Source: Anastatus disparis
Taxonomy: Eukaryota; Arthropoda; Insecta; Hymenoptera; Eupelmidae
Reading direction: 5' to 3'
Assembly: GCA_017163975.1 (NCBI GenBank)
Contig: JAFFSR010000136.1
Coordinates: forward strand, 5,701,501 to 5,765,500
DNA length: 64,000 nt
Position numbers and translations under genes: made by a program. Within the stretch, counting starts at the first letter, position 1. Every line of letters begins with the position of its first letter. Below, piece by piece: positions 1 to 13,330 of the stretch. The notes under the pieces were generated by a model, which was given only the letters and a program-made list of their open reading frames with translations, was not told the DNA's origin and made no database searches.

Positions 1-59
1 TTTATAGAAAAAATATTTTGAACTTGGAAAAAGAATTATTAAAAAAAGGGGGAAAAAGC

Positions 60-375
60 AATGGTACGGAATATCACCTTCTGGAGCAGCTGTTTTAAAG
101 TTTAGCTAAAAATCCATCTTACTTCTTTAAGATGAATCACCTTCAGCGAAAGATCGATGCTCTTGACTCTATTTTTTCCCTTGCAATCAAGAATTAAGAA
201 CCCAGTGCGCGAAAGTTTGTCTTGAAAAGTAATGATGCAGTATTTTCTTCTACCCCTTACCGCCCCCTTCCTCTCTTGGCAACAAAGTTCGATCGTCCCG
301 ATTGCACGCTCAATCAAGGGAGGATCTGTTTCCGATGAAACTCTTCTTTCGTTGCTTATTTTTGAGCTCACTTAA
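60..375. other. GC-richer patch upstream of the Calx exon, content unknown
   Basis: This patch is clearly less AT-rich than its surroundings. It holds an 89-codon open frame on the minus strand (102-371) and a ~45-codon open frame on the plus strand ending near 340. Neither resembles an exchanger or another family I recognise, and neither has convincing splice borders. It lies in what should be the intron upstream of the Calx exon. It could be an unrecognised exon, an old repeat or a regulatory patch. Confidence 0.25.
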
Positions 376-715
376 GTCACTTCGTATAGTTATACGAATT
401 TTTTGAATTTTATATATTACTGTTTAGAAAGCTTTAGAAATATATTTTAAAATTTTCTCATATTATTTTTAGCAAACTTCAAATATTTGATATATTTTGA
501 AACTTTAATTTTCAATGATTTATTATATTAATAAATCCAATAATTTATGTTGTTATTACATTGATACAAGTTTTGTTGCATATACTGTATAAAAAATGAA
601 TATGAATAAGATAAATGGATTTATAAATTTTATTCATATAGACAAAAAATATATAAATATATACTATGAAAATATTTTAAAATACTCATTTTTGTAAATT
701 TATTTATGATTTCAG
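376..715. other. AT-rich intron end before the Calx exon
   Basis: This is AT-rich sequence ending in the acceptor of the exon at 716. Apart from the pyrimidine tract, TACTCAT at 683-689 and the terminal CAG, I see no gene or repeat. Confidence 0.5.
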
Positions 716-807
716 AAAAACAGTAAATTTGACGATAATCGAAGAGGATTCATATGAAAAAGATGTACTATTTTATGTTGAACTCGGCGAGCCACAACTG
801 CAAGGAG
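716..807 (+). CDS. Calx: Internal exon of Na+/Ca2+ exchanger (Calx/NCX), Calx-beta domain
   Basis: This exon encodes 30 whole codons (717-806) of a Calx-beta domain, the cytosolic Ca2+-sensing module of plasma-membrane Na+/Ca2+ exchangers. The peptide runs KTVNLTIIEEDSYEKD, then VLFYVELGEPQLQG. It matches the family pattern of an acidic I-I-D/E-D/E turn, then the YEK signature, then an F-Y/F-x-E-L/I-G-E-P strand. The acceptor is TTTATGATTTCAG ending at 715, with a pyrimidine-rich tract and a TACTCAT-like branch site upstream. The donor is GGAG|GTGAGC at 808. One base of a split codon precedes 717 and one base (807) follows the last codon, so the 92-nt exon is not frame-neutral. In mammals the equivalent NCX1 exons A and B are mutually exclusive for this reason, and fly Calx is also alternatively spliced. 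Reading through into the intron gives a stop at 1002-1004. The rest of the exchanger is not seen here. Confidence 0.85.
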
Positions 808-3542
808 GTGAGCTTCTGCTTTTCGATTCTCTTTTTATTTTTCTTTGGATAAATCTTGAATCAAAACATGATATACGAATGAAACCATTTGTTACAATGG
901 TAGTAATATCTAATGAACATATTTTCAAAAAAATTAAACTAAACGCTAATATTATTTTATTTTTTTATGTTTATTTCGTAAATAAAAAAGATAATTGTAA
1001 ATAATATCTAGGAAAATTCGTTCTTTTTTTCAAAAAGGTCAATAGCCTATTCTTTTTTCAAACACAAACCACTGTTTACGCAGTAAAAAAATAATCATCG
1101 TTAAATATGTATCATTGATAAAGTGCAATAGTCCATTATGTGGTCTCATCTTTGAGAAAAAATAAATACTTGAAAGAAATAGTAAAGTGCCTTAGAGACG
1201 AGTTTTGTTATTGAAAGTCGGTAATTCAATTCAGTAGCAATTAAGTACTCTTAATTACAATACTGGCACCAACTAGCACAAGACTTAATATCGATTTATG
1301 CTAATTGATGCTGATAACAAAAGTCTTTTTTATTTGATTAAAACATTCCCCAAATAAAATATTGTTAATAAGTAGCTTTTTTATGAAACTTAAATATTAT
1401 AATAATGAAATTATTATTAATAGCAGCAAACACTAAATATTTACTCGATTTTTATGAAATTTATTTTTAACAATTACTATGGAAACGATTCATAACATTA
1501 TTAGAATGTTTGAAAACACAAAAGAGAAATCTTTAATAACTTTAAATTAATATTTTTAAAATAATTATTGAAGACACCTCTACTTATGTATTTAATTAAA
1601 CTTTATTTATTAGAAAATAATTATTTAAGTTATTTCCTCATAATTTAATAACTTGACTTAAATAAAAATAATGAAAAATTATTTGACTTTTGAAGAATAT
1701 GAAAAAATTTCCTCTTGTTTTTAAGTGAACCTTTTAATCATCGAAAAGTTACGTTTGTGACACTAATAATTAAAATCAATGCTTCATAAATTAAATATTT
1801 CACAAGAATCTAACGAGCCCTTGCTCGCAATTAAAAATAGTATAAGGCTTTTCAAATGTTTTATTTTAGTGTTTCTAGAATTTCTTTTTGAAACTTTCAA
1901 TCGATTTTAAAACTATGACTGTGAGTTTTAATTCTCAAAGCATGGTTTGACTATTTTAAAAAAATAAAGAAAAAAGCATTGTGAAAACTAGTTTTCGACA
2001 TATGGCGAAAGCTTATTCGAACGAAATATAAATATCATAACGATTTCCAAATCTCTTTCAAAACAATTCTATAAGTTCAGGCTAGAAAATTTTGATCTTC
2101 TTTTGAAGTTCGACTGTTTAAGTGTCCAACTATATTTAAAACCCATATATCTAAAATAAAAAGCTTTTTTCTATGGATCCTCGTTAGAACAAGCTGAGCG
2201 TTATGACGAAACCATTCATATGTCATTGAAATGATGAAAACTAAAAAAAGAACAGAATGAACCAACGGTTGATATTACATAAAAGAAGAATAAAGAGACG
2301 CGATAGAAACTATTAGGATTCTTTTTTATCCACTACTCCAATACATATTAAAATAGAAAAAGACTTTAGATGGATTCATAATAAAATAAAGATTTTCTAG
2401 TTGAAAAGAAGTCGATTTTTTAGTTCAATGAATGCACCAAAAACTTGCAACTCTTTTTATATTTTTTTCTTTATTCATTTTGTATAAATAATGCGTCGTC
2501 GAAAGCTGAAATTTAAAAAAAAATTGTAAAATATAAGAGTAAAAAAAACCGCAAAATTAGTAAAAATTAGTTAAGAGATCATTTAAATCGATTTTCGCAA
2601 AAATAATCAAAGCTTTCGTGAAGCTTCCTTTTAAAATTATATTCAATTGAATTTATATAATAAGGTCTTATCGAATTAGTTATATGAGGAAAGAAGATTA
2701 AAAAAAAGAGGAAAATTTACCGGTGTGAACACAGAGACTTTTTTTCTTTAATCGTTCTGACCCGCTTTAATGGAAAAATGTAAAAATAATATGCAAGCAA
2801 TGCTCTTTAAAATTGTCTCTTTTGAGCTTTCAATGCAAAATGAGCTTAAGAAGAAGAGAAGATTAAAAGGGTAATGTTTTAACCACTCATCGTTAATTTT
2901 ATTTTTTTATTAATATTGAACCTTACTAAGTTAGCTTCTTTTTTTCTAGAGAAAAAGCTTCATTCAATTTTATGTTACATAAATTATCTTTAAGGCATTT
3001 TATTAAATTTGCTTCTCAATGATGATCTTGATGCTCTTAAATTCTTATTTAATTAAGTACCAAATTGTAATAAATTTTCTGCTACTTACATTTATTTATT
3101 CAAACTAAATAAATTATTTAATAATGTAATTCATATCAAACGTGAATAAACATAATTTGATAATTTTAATTAAATCTAATTAAAACTATTTTTTGTTTAA
3201 ATTTTTATTTTAAAAATTTTATCAACACCTCTTCAAAACGAACACTTTAGCAATTAAATATTCAAACTAGTATGAGTCGCATGAAAATGTAAATTGTACA
3301 GTTCACACTGTCATAAATTCTGAAAGTGTACTTCACTTTTTACGACAGTCTTTTATAGACTTTTACAGGCTGCATACCTACATGTGGAAAAAAAGAACGA
3401 ACTTTCAACATTATTTTTTAAACTTATTTAACAATAAACTAAAAATTTTATTTTTATGTTTTATACGTTTTAATTTTAATTATTATATATAATTAATTAT
3501 TACGATGAAGAAAAGAAAAAAGCTTCTGTACAATGTTTAATC
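808..3542 (+). other. Start of very long AT-rich intron downstream of the Calx exon
   Basis: The stretch opens with the GTGAGC donor. It is AT-rich with frequent stops in all frames. No second exchanger exon, RNA gene or complete repeat was found. Confidence 0.5.
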
Positions 3543-3691
3543 GTAGCGTCATATATTTCATATGGCGAAATTGTTATTTTGTCGGTGAACATCACAATAA
3601 TATCACGAACGTGCGCAACTCCAACAATGTCTACGAAACAACTGACTTTGGACAACTGCGCTACTCTTTATGGTGGTGATAATGATTATCC
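3543..3691 (+). other. Candidate exon with strong splice donor, identity unknown
   Basis: One plus-strand frame is open from 3543 to a CC|GTAAGTTT donor at about 3692, ending MSTKQLTLDNCATL then YGGDNDY. GC content over 3580-3690 is well above the surroundings. A second plus frame is also open through most of the patch, which weakens the case. I found no clear acceptor; an ATG at 3627 would allow a first coding exon. The peptide matches no family I know and is not exchanger-like. It may be a non-coding exon or chance. Confidence 0.2.
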
Positions 3692-3692
3692 G

Positions 3693-5205
3693 TAAGTTTA
3701 TCACAAACATCACTGATGAAAGTAAAAAAAACAAAAAAAAAAAAATAAGAACAAACAAAAACAAAGTCAGAAGATTAATATTGTAATACACAAAGTTGTC
3801 GCTTTTATATATGCTCACTCGTAACTTTTTTTTTCTTATTGTTATTGAATTTTTTCTATTTTATTGAAATACTAAACTAGAGCTGTATATGTTGTTATAT
3901 CGCATTTGTTTATTTTGAAATTTATATTGCAGTTTTTTTATTTGTTTATAAAAAGCGAAAGCGTAGAGATTTCTATTTAGTATTTTTTGTATATGCAAAA
4001 TTTGTTAATCAAAATGCTAAAATCTAACGGTACATTATACACGTCACTAAATATCAGCAAATAATGTATCAGACTTGACTTTATCTTTCTAATAAACCTT
4101 ATATATACCTCCCATATACTAATTTAGTCGGCTCACGCGAGTCAAACATGATATGCATATACTCACTGTCATCGCTATAAGCCGACATATATGTATATCT
4201 TTTTTTTACAACTGTTTAATAGTATAATGCGTTTATGCGTTTTTATTTATTTTTATAATGCTATTTATTGAAGCTTATCAAAAAGTTACGTTAATGAGTA
4301 TCCTTAGAAACATTAGTTTTTCATCATTATTAATTTCATTTTTTTTAATATCAATAGAATTTTTTTATACTATTGAAAAGATAATTAAAATATTATTAAA
4401 AATCAAACTTAAATTAATTTTTAAAATGTTTAACTTTTTAGTTTTTTATGATCTAAAGTTATGAGTAGTTATAAAAACGATATTTAACTGAATTTTAATT
4501 AAAAAACGACTAATCGGATTAAAATATTAAATTTTACATTTTAAATATTTAAATTATTACATTTTTTTTATGATTTCAAAATTTATATCACATTTTACCA
4601 ATTTATAATGAAATAATTCATCGACATCTCATCATTAAAAAAAAAGTATTACAAAAAGATTATTAAAAAAAAAAAAAAAAATTAGTATGACAGCAGACCT
4701 AAGTAGACAATTCTCGCACAAAAAGTTAGCAATCCAACAAGTCAAGTTTTTTTAAAAAACTAGTCTGCATTAAAGTACATTCATCAATGCAATTATAGCA
4801 GCAAAATTCACTGTGTTAGTCAATACACACACACACATATATATGTGTTTATATATGTCTATGTACAGCAATAAATTATAGTGCACATTTAGTTTTAAGA
4901 GAAAAAAAAAAATAAACACGTAGTTGGCAATTAAAACTTATATTAATTCTGTGAGTGTTGATAGATTTTGTGTGTTAGTTGTTAATTAGTTATAGAAAAT
5001 AAAAGCTGCTAAAAATTATCACTACCAAACTAATAATAATGATGTAGATAATAATTCATAGCAATTTTCATCACATATATTATAAGAAATATTATAAAAT
5101 ACAAAAAAATTGTCATTATGTTTGATCTTTTGTGGCTACAAAGTACTTGTGTCCTGAAATATCAAAATCAAGTTGTCTACTGGATTTGTGTTAATCCTTA
5201 TTTAG
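3693..5205. other. AT-rich non-coding stretch with CA/TA microsatellite
   Basis: No gene is seen. A mixed (CA)n/(TA)n tract lies at about 4826-4856 and is partly self-complementary (ACACATATATATGTGT). A poly-A run lies near 4666-4680. Confidence 0.5.
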
Positions 5206-5322
5206 CGGTTGGTGGTTGAATTGTACAAGCGGTTGAATAGTCTCGGAACACTTAGTCACCCTGTCAGATTAGATGGCACGGAAAGCAAACGAGATTTCCT
5301 AGTTTCATCATTTTTCTAAAAA
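5206..5322 (+). other. Short GC-richer open frame, possible terminal exon
   Basis: After an acceptor-like CCTTATTTAG, one plus-strand frame stays open for about 37 codons to a TAA. The peptide includes VVELYKRLNSLGTLSHPVRL followed by DGTESKRDFL. Composition is more protein-like than neighbouring AT-rich reading frames. There is no known domain and no internal donor. It could be a terminal exon, a transposon remnant or chance. Confidence 0.15.
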
Positions 5323-8300
5323 ACAGAAGATGAAAGAACTAGGAATTATAAATTATCGTGTAAGCACTTTTGAACAACCTTAGTTGCAAAGACAAAAATT
5401 TTACTGCCTGACACACTATTCTGAATATGTGTTCTATCATTATAAAAACCATAAATTATCGCATACTCACATAAACATTTCCAAATTAATCATCGAGGCG
5501 CATTCAGTTTCTGATCAAAATTTAGGATTAAATGATATTTTTACAAAAAAGCATTTGATTCATTTTAAATGGTCAAGAAAACTATTCTTTAATGTAAAAG
5601 CTTCTTTTCAAAAAACTAAGTTCATCAAAAACTGTTTTTTGCCTCTCATTCGATTATGTCAATGATGATAATATTTTACAGACATAATTTTATTCTTATT
5701 TTAATTTTTATAATCAAATTTTTCATTTGAAACTATACATTGAAATACAATGTTTTACGTAATAATGAATTAATCCATTACACATAAACAAATTTGTGAC
5801 AAGCTACATAAGCATATGTACATTATCAAATTTATAAGCAGTTCGAAACTAATCTTATTATTCACTTAAGGTCACACATAATTAATTGTTTTAACGACGT
5901 AAGTTAGCGAACTGCATTCTACTTTGTACTTAAGTAACAAAATACAATTTATCATTGTTCGCTTATCAATATTAATGATGCAGCAATGATATACACTTCG
6001 AGTAATATTAAAATTTCAAGAAAATTAATTATTTTTAACGTGTACATTGAGAAATCATTCGAGTCAAAATTACTTTGTTAATTATCAAACAATTTATAAA
6101 CAACTAATTTCTTTAAGATAATCTCTTTTGTTTTTGAAGGGTTACAAGGAAAGGTAAGCAAATTTATAATTGCTTTCTAAAAATAATCTTTAATTAATCT
6201 TTCCTTGATCTTACCTTAACTTCACAGTCAATTATACGTTTCAATTAATTCTAATAGAAAATTCCTTATCAATCAAAACATTATTTAATCTAAATTTCAA
6301 ATTTATGAACAAAAAATAATTTTGATTGTTTAACTTTCGTACGAACTTTTACATAGATATTTCGCTTGAACTTTATTAAATTAATATTTTATCTTTAATC
6401 TTTAATCAAGACAATTTTATTAACTTAACGCGCAAATTACCTTTAACCTGTGGATTATAACTCCAACAAACTTTGCCGAAAGATTATATCAGTACTTTTG
6501 GCAAGATTTATTCGCGTCTTATCTTATCTATTCCCTTCAAATATTATTATACAAATTTGCCTAAAGCTCTCCCAAGTTCCGTTAACGCCTACCCTAAATT
6601 GAATACTTTGCGTGACCACGAATCGATTTTTAAATTTTATTCCAACAAACGCTTATATTTTAGTTAAAGACAAAAAGAAAAAAAACTAAACAAAAATATA
6701 CTACAAGTTCTTCATTTCTCAATTCCATGCACCATTTGCATAAGGTTGCTTCGAGGCGTAAACCTGTCGGTATAATATAACACAAGCGAGTCTTTCATGC
6801 ATATGCAAAAGCCAAGAGAAAAGCCTCGTGGCAAAGCTCGCAACGAACGTAATTCAGCTACCGTTAAATATAGATATATCTATGTATATTATATTGCTTT
6901 TACTAGAAATCCTCTTGACAGATGTCTATCGTGATTTTGTTATTTTTTTTATTTTTCACTTTTTATTGACGGGTTACGATAACGTTTTTGACCTCTGCTG
7001 CGTTGCATGATGTTTTGTTTTAATAATGACCATATCAAATGTGCAGCCAACGGATATTCTCTTTGATCCGTTTACAAATATACGATCTATATAATTTTTA
7101 AGATTAATAATTTACACAAATTCTTGTGATGTACTTTACTAAACTTACAACAATGCGCTTGTATATATCAGTTGCGAATAAATTACAAATGTCAGTGTAA
7201 TTATCTGTAAAAATTTACTATTGGTATTCCTGTAATTCTTGTTGTAACATATACCTTTTATTAACGAGCATTTCAGAAATTTCAGGAATTCCTTATAACA
7301 TCCATGTGTAATATATCATTTATTGTAAGTCGATGGATTTGGATTTATTAAATAATTGCGATTATTAATACTCGTAAATAATGAATTAGATTACTGGCTT
7401 AAAAGCAAATGAAATTTTTTTACTTTGTATCTTGATACGTCGAAAATGTGTTTCTCACGATTTATTGTTTACTTTACAAATATTTGTAGTTCGTTATTAA
7501 TTCAGCATTCACTTAAAGATAAATATTTGTTCTGTCATATACAAATCATAAAATTTGCAATATTGTAAATATGAATTTTAAATCGTTAAACTTTTATTGT
7601 TTTAATATACAAATATGTATTAATTTATTCATGGTGCGCTAAATACAATTAAATTTTAATAAAAAATTCATACTTGAATAATTTAATCCTTTTTTAAAGT
7701 TCAGGATTCACGTTTCAAACCAAAAAACAATATAACTTCAAAATGTTAGATTTTTTTCTACGTATCCCTAGTCAATTATGTTCTAAAAAAGAGTCGAAAA
7801 TACCTATCTTACTTTTAGTCTGCCAATTCAATTCAGAATGAAAAAAATAAAATAAAAAAAAAAGAAATCCACACCGAGTACTCCAATTCACTGTTAACCT
7901 AGAATTACTTCTAGAAAGGTAGCAGGATCGAACAAATAGCCGTCGAAACAAACTTTTCTCATTGCCAGTCTTGAGTTTCTGCAACACCTTTACCTATAAA
8001 AGAATCCCAAAGAGAAACGTGTGTGAAGCGAAAATAAAAGAAAAAACACAGAAAAGAATGAGACACTAGTTTTATACTCGCGTGAAAAAGAATTCTCACC
8101 GACACGTAATATAAAAAAAGGAATAAAAGACAAAATACAAGCCGTGGGATTATAGGTAAAAAAAGTAAGAAGATGTTTGAAGCGAAAATGCGAGGGAAAT
8201 GTCGTTAAGCTTTTTGGAAGAGGTGAATACAAGAAGAAAAATCAACTTGCCCTCAAGGCTACTGTCATTGCAAAAGGTGACTTCAAAAAACTCCTTTGAA

Positions 8301-10504
8301 CATATACATATACAAAATTGTTCTTCTTTTTTTCTTTTACTGGTGAAACGAGGTGTAACGACGTTGCCTATAGCGAGTCTTGACTATACGCCGTATCCGC
8401 TTATTTTTTTTCTTTTCTTTCCGTTTTACTTGGTCTTTTTGAAGATACACATACGCTCAAGCCCCTATCTGTGAAAAAAATTTGAATTTCATTTTTAAAA
8501 AATATTTGGAAATATTCACAGTAGTAACAAAATCTTTTGTATCTGATGTTATTGTCTTTTACAGAACAAATTGAAAAAGTTTCGATTTTTAAACTTTTTG
8601 ATTTTTTGTATTGATTCAAGGAAATCAAACATTATTAAGTTCCAAAAATTTCGTTTTACTATTAATTTTAATATTATTTTAATAATAAATTCAAAAAACA
8701 AAAATTCAAACATAAATTAAATTTATTACGTTATTATAGAGTGTTTTAAGTTTTTACTTAAAAAATGTATTTACTTATCAGATTCCATTCAAATTTTTCT
8801 TGAAATAATTAAAAATAGACAAAGAATATTATTACAAGTGTAACGATTCTTTTTTTTCACCGCGCGTAACTGGTTATTTGTTTATTTTTTTCTCCATTTT
8901 TCTCCGTTCTCAAAAGCAGCAGTAGCAGCAGACAATTTTCTATTTTACTATTCTTTCGCACGGAGTCAGCATTAACAGATACTTTTCTGACATCCAATTT
9001 CCTGTTCCCCGGCAAGTAGAACAGTTGTTACTTTTAGTTTTTATTTTTTAACATTTTTACTTTTGTCAGTTATAAAAATACAATTTTCTTTTGCTCAAAA
9101 AGTAATTCGTACAAGCTATTCTTTTACATTAAGTAGTAATTCAAAGAGAGTACTTTAAATTTTGAATTTTAAAAAGTATCGTTTTTTTACCTTTAAAGCA
9201 TCGATAGAAAGAAAAATAATGCAAATAATAGTAAACACAAAGTACTTGACATGTGATCCATTTAACATGGTATAAAAAAGTAGGAAGAGCGATAAGTTAC
9301 ACTATTTCTTCAGTGACACATAAAGAAGTGGCAACGCAAGAAAGATAAGAATCACCTCCTTTCACGAATCTTTGTCTTTTAGCTAGTATATAACGTCTTT
9401 CAGAGAAGAAAAAAAAAAGCCCTACATCTTCATGAATCTCTTTTCTCCTTTTTCCACCAGAGATGTAAAGAAAAGTTTGAGTATAAATAGAAACAACTAG
9501 AAATAAAAGTTACTAGCGTAACACGTAGCAGATTACTTAAGTTCTTTACAAGTTTTATGTTGTCCCGTGGAATGGGGTACAAATCCAGGTATCATAAAGT
9601 TTCTCCTTTTAAATATCTTTAAAGCTGAGTACTATCGTAATAGTGATACTATTCCTTTTAAACGAATATAAAAATACACAGTAAAATATATTTACATGTG
9701 TAATCTTTCTATTTTATTATACAAATCAAAAGAATGAAAATAATACTTTATTTTCTGTTTTTGTATTTGTAAAAAGTCAGATTTATGCGATAATTGAAAT
9801 AAAGCATTACTTGAAAGGTTACTTTATTAGCGTATACGTTATGACACTGGGAGTTATGTGTATCCAGAAAAGACGACCTCGTATAATTTTCGCGAAATGT
9901 TGGTAAATGATGTGTAACATTAAACTTGAATTTCGATTGAGATAGGACATTGTATTTTATGAACAAGGACGTGCGTGGGTACGAGATTTGCTTTTGCATG
10001 TGAAACTTTGTACATTCATTCGAAGGATAAAGATGTCGTTAAAATTTTTATGTTCAATGAAAACGTTTTTTTCATAAATAAACATTTTTTTATAAAAATG
10101 CGGGTAATCAATAAAAAAATTTTTAACAAAATTTTTTGACAAAAATTGTTGTGAAATTTGGCTGTTTACGGCTATAATTAAGTTAAATATGAGAAGAACA
10201 ATTATTTTTTTAATAATAAAACTTTTAGTCATAAGAAATCTTTAATATTGTTTTATTATGTTAATTTAAATAAATCTTTATAAAAAAACATTAGAATAAA
10301 ATAATTCAACGTATTTTTAAAAGTTTCAAGTAAATATAAATGAATGCGATTAATTAATATTTAAAAATATATAATAAAAATTTAATCACATTTTGAAAAT
10401 CATATAATTTAAAAATAATGCTGTATCAAAAAAACATCACTTTAAAATTACATAAAAATTTTAAACGTCAAACTCTAAAGTTAAACAGTTTCTTCAAATA
10501 TACA
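5323..10504. other. AT-rich non-coding stretch
   Basis: Short open frames here all overlap one another in different frames and look like chance. Slightly GC-richer patches sit near 6720-6850, 7880-8000 and 8180-8460, without splice borders or recognisable peptides. I could not delimit any complete repeat. Confidence 0.4.
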
Positions 10505-10905
10505 CACTGAAAAAAATTTTGCCTTTGGAGATGTCGATGACTTAAGGGATAAAGACTTTTCAATAATTGTGTTAAATTGATTCGCTAGCGTCGGAGTCTC
10601 TTATTCAAAGGTATTGCAGAAATCGAGAATCTCGGCTCTCGGGGTCTCAGACGCCGAGAGCCGAGTTAAGTTAGCTCGGCCGTGCGCTTGCGCTATTGCG
10701 AGGACTCATCGAATTCCATATTTACGAATTTCGAGTGAGATCAAGTTCAGTTTCGTTTTGCATGTATTCAAGGATTCTTAGAGTTTATTTATACGCTTGT
10801 ACGAATTGAAATAATACGAAATGTAGAGTTATGAAATGTTGTTTCTTTCATGAAATCAATAGACTCTAAATATCGAGATACCCAAAGACGAAATTTCTTT
10901 CAGTG
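10505..10905. mobile_element. 401-bp inverted-repeat DNA element (MITE-like) with CACTG ends
   Basis: The left end begins CACTGAAAAAAATTTTGCCT and the right end, on the opposite strand, CACTGAAAGAAATTTCGTCT. Over the first 34 bases the ends agree at about 28 positions, with most differences being transitions. A CA dinucleotide flanks both ends and may be a 2-bp target duplication, but this is weak. The core is far richer in GC than the surroundings and contains a 12-bp perfect hairpin (10631-10642 with 10654-10665). There is no transposase, so the element is non-autonomous. CACTG termini recall CACTA/Chapaev-type elements, but I cannot assign the superfamily. Confidence 0.75.
10631..10665. 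repeat. GC-rich 12-bp perfect hairpin
   Basis: CTCGGCTCTCGG at 10631-10642 pairs perfectly with CCGAGAGCCGAG at 10654-10665 around an 11-nt loop. It lies in the core of the CACTG-ended element and is one of the strongest local stems in the window. Confidence 0.85.
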
Positions 10906-13060
10906 CAGGCACGAATTGTTGCATTCGCACTATTTTCAAACTTTTTTATGCTGAACAAGGAGCAATAACAAAAACACGCTGACAAAAAAAAAGAAATTGT
11001 AGCCTGCTAGTCGTAGCTGAAAATTTTTGTCATCTCAAAGAGAAAAAGCAACTTTGACTTTGAGAGTGACATCACTTCAAACCCTTACATAATTTTAAAC
11101 GAAGCTGTATTCTACTTCACTTCGCTTTAGTTTTCAAAAAAAAAAAAAAAAAACAATAAAACTTTTAGAAACGTGTAATCGTAGAAAGTACCTTTGCTTG
11201 TTTGTTGCTCGAACATTCAAATATCACTGTAACAATCCTCGTAAAACTTTTATGAATGTCTTTGTTACCGATTTTGGAATGGCATCGCCCGTGTGAATTT
11301 TATGGAAACGATAAATTCTGGAAAATTTTTGTTCAAACTGAAAATACGAGTGATATTTCATATATATATGTTAGAAAAAATTTTACGCGAATAATCTTTA
11401 TTTTTAAAAACTTTTAACAATGGATACTAAATAACAAGACATTAAATATAATTGTTTATTTGTTAGCATTTGTTTAATAGCATTTTTCATCATTTATATA
11501 ACACCATTAACTATGACAAAAAAATTGTGTTCTTCCGCTAAATAAAATTATGAGAAATGAATTTCGTAATAGTGACAACAAAATAATTTGATCGCGCAGT
11601 TTTCAAGTAAATGTAATTTACTAAAATTTAAAAAAAGTATTTAATTACCCACAGTTTGTAAGTATCATTTTCCTTAAAATTTTCGATAAAAATTAGTTCG
11701 CTATTATAACGGAATGTATTGATTACATTAATATCTAGTGACATTGATATCTTTATTTATTACAACTTATGATTTTTTATATCAATGATGAAAAACGTTA
11801 TCAGAGGAAGGCAGAAAGTTTGACCTTTTATTAAGTTTGATTGAATAATTTCGAATGATCGTTCATAAATAGTAATTTGAAATTCAGTTCCAATTAACCG
11901 AGTAAACTGAACATTCACACAAAAACACTGCAAACAAAGCTAGATTGCTTGTTAACAGTAAAGCTCTATTGTCAAATCGAAGAAAAATATAATTTCGACT
12001 TCGAAATTGACTTGTTTTAACTCCTCTCTAAAAAAGTATCTTTTAATCAAACTTTCTGAAAGTTAAAAATTATGTATTTATTTATCAATATATGCTGAAA
12101 ACTGAAATGTGAAATAATGAAAATATTAATATAGTAATATGGTATCTTTTATACAAATATAAGCAATGATGTAGATGTTAAGTTTCACAAAGTATCAGAA
12201 AATAATTTTCAGAATTTTCAAGAAGTTTTTGATTCAAAGGCTAAGAGCACATCCTCTTTAAGTTAAAAGATGTACTGCTTAATGCAATGAGTTTTTTGAA
12301 TAATAATTTTTTTTTTGTAAAATTATTTTAAGTAGTATAGTTCAATTAAATTAAAACACAACATGAAAATTCTCAGTCTAGTTATATTAACGAATCAATA
12401 AATTACAACATAAATATTTTTCTATTACGTAATATTCAGCGATAAATTATTAATCAAAGGTTAATTATGCTTCGCATAATTTTTGACATTGTGCATTCAC
12501 GAACGGAATGTAATAAAACCATACTGCTTGTATGTTACACGCGGTAAATTTTAAAATGTTAAATAAATAAAATAAATCCTTTGTCGCAGGTGTACAAAAT
12601 GATTTCAATTAAACTAAAACCAATGTTATATTACATGCTTACTGCTAAATCATTTTCCGCATAAATTTCCTTTATAGCGTACAAAAAGCTAATTTAGCTT
12701 TTCAAAATTAAGCTCAACTCAATATATGTCTAATACGAAAAATATTTTATATTAAACTTTATAACTGCCAATCAAACGACTCTGACACTCCGTTGAAATT
12801 TCACAACAGCTAAAGCAAGTTCTATGTATCAGCGTTTCTCGCTGTTTCGCATAAGTATACTATTCAGGCACGTGTGTATGCGTGGGTTTGTATCATGAAT
12901 TTATGTGTATATGCATGAATGTACAATACATGCTATAATAAATGTATAACGTGTATACAGACTCGAAATTTAAAGGTCGTCTTAGCAAAAATGTACTTAA
13001 CATATATATGTAGATATATAGATATAATAAAAACAAAATAGTAAAGGGGTTAAAGGTAAG
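10906..13060. other. AT-rich non-coding stretch
   Basis: No gene or RNA was recognised. A small hairpin (AATTATGC-TTC-GCATAATT) lies near 12463-12481, and a poly-A run lies near 11137-11153. Confidence 0.4.
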
Positions 13061-13330
13061 GGTTTAACTCGATTGTGTGAAAGCTCCTGAACTAATTGTT
13101 CCTGAGAGCAAAAGAGAGACAGAGAGAGAGAGAGAGAAACTTAGAAAAGAGAGACGGAGAAAATGGAATAGGGCGGAGACAAGTCCCCGGGAAAATGGAG
13201 AGGATAGCTAGAGGTAGCAGTTGTTGCGATACGATTGCTAAAGTCAAGGAGAATTGCTACTAGACTGCTCTGGATTTCTCGACCGTATATATACGGGCTT
13301 TCGCTGTGATTTTTAAGCTATAAAACGCTC
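13061..13330. promoter_or_regulatory. GA-rich, GC-elevated island, candidate regulatory region
   Basis: The island has a (GA)n tract at about 13112-13137 followed by GC-richer sequence including CCCCGGG near 13185-13191. GAGA repeats are bound by GAGA-factor-type proteins in insects, so a regulatory role is possible. No TATA/Inr arrangement or transcript start can be shown. Confidence 0.2.

Noticed and set aside
1690..1725. A second FEEYEK-like peptide on the plus strand, suggesting a sister Calx exon
   Set aside because: The frame has a stop just upstream and another within a few codons. There is no acceptor, and the rest of the strand pattern (F-Y-V-E-L-G-E-P) is absent.
9957..10232. 91-codon minus frame containing IYEKNVFIEH, superficially exchanger-like
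   Set aside because: The match is limited to YEKN; there is no acidic turn, no GEP strand and no splice borders. The composition is that of AT-rich chance translation.
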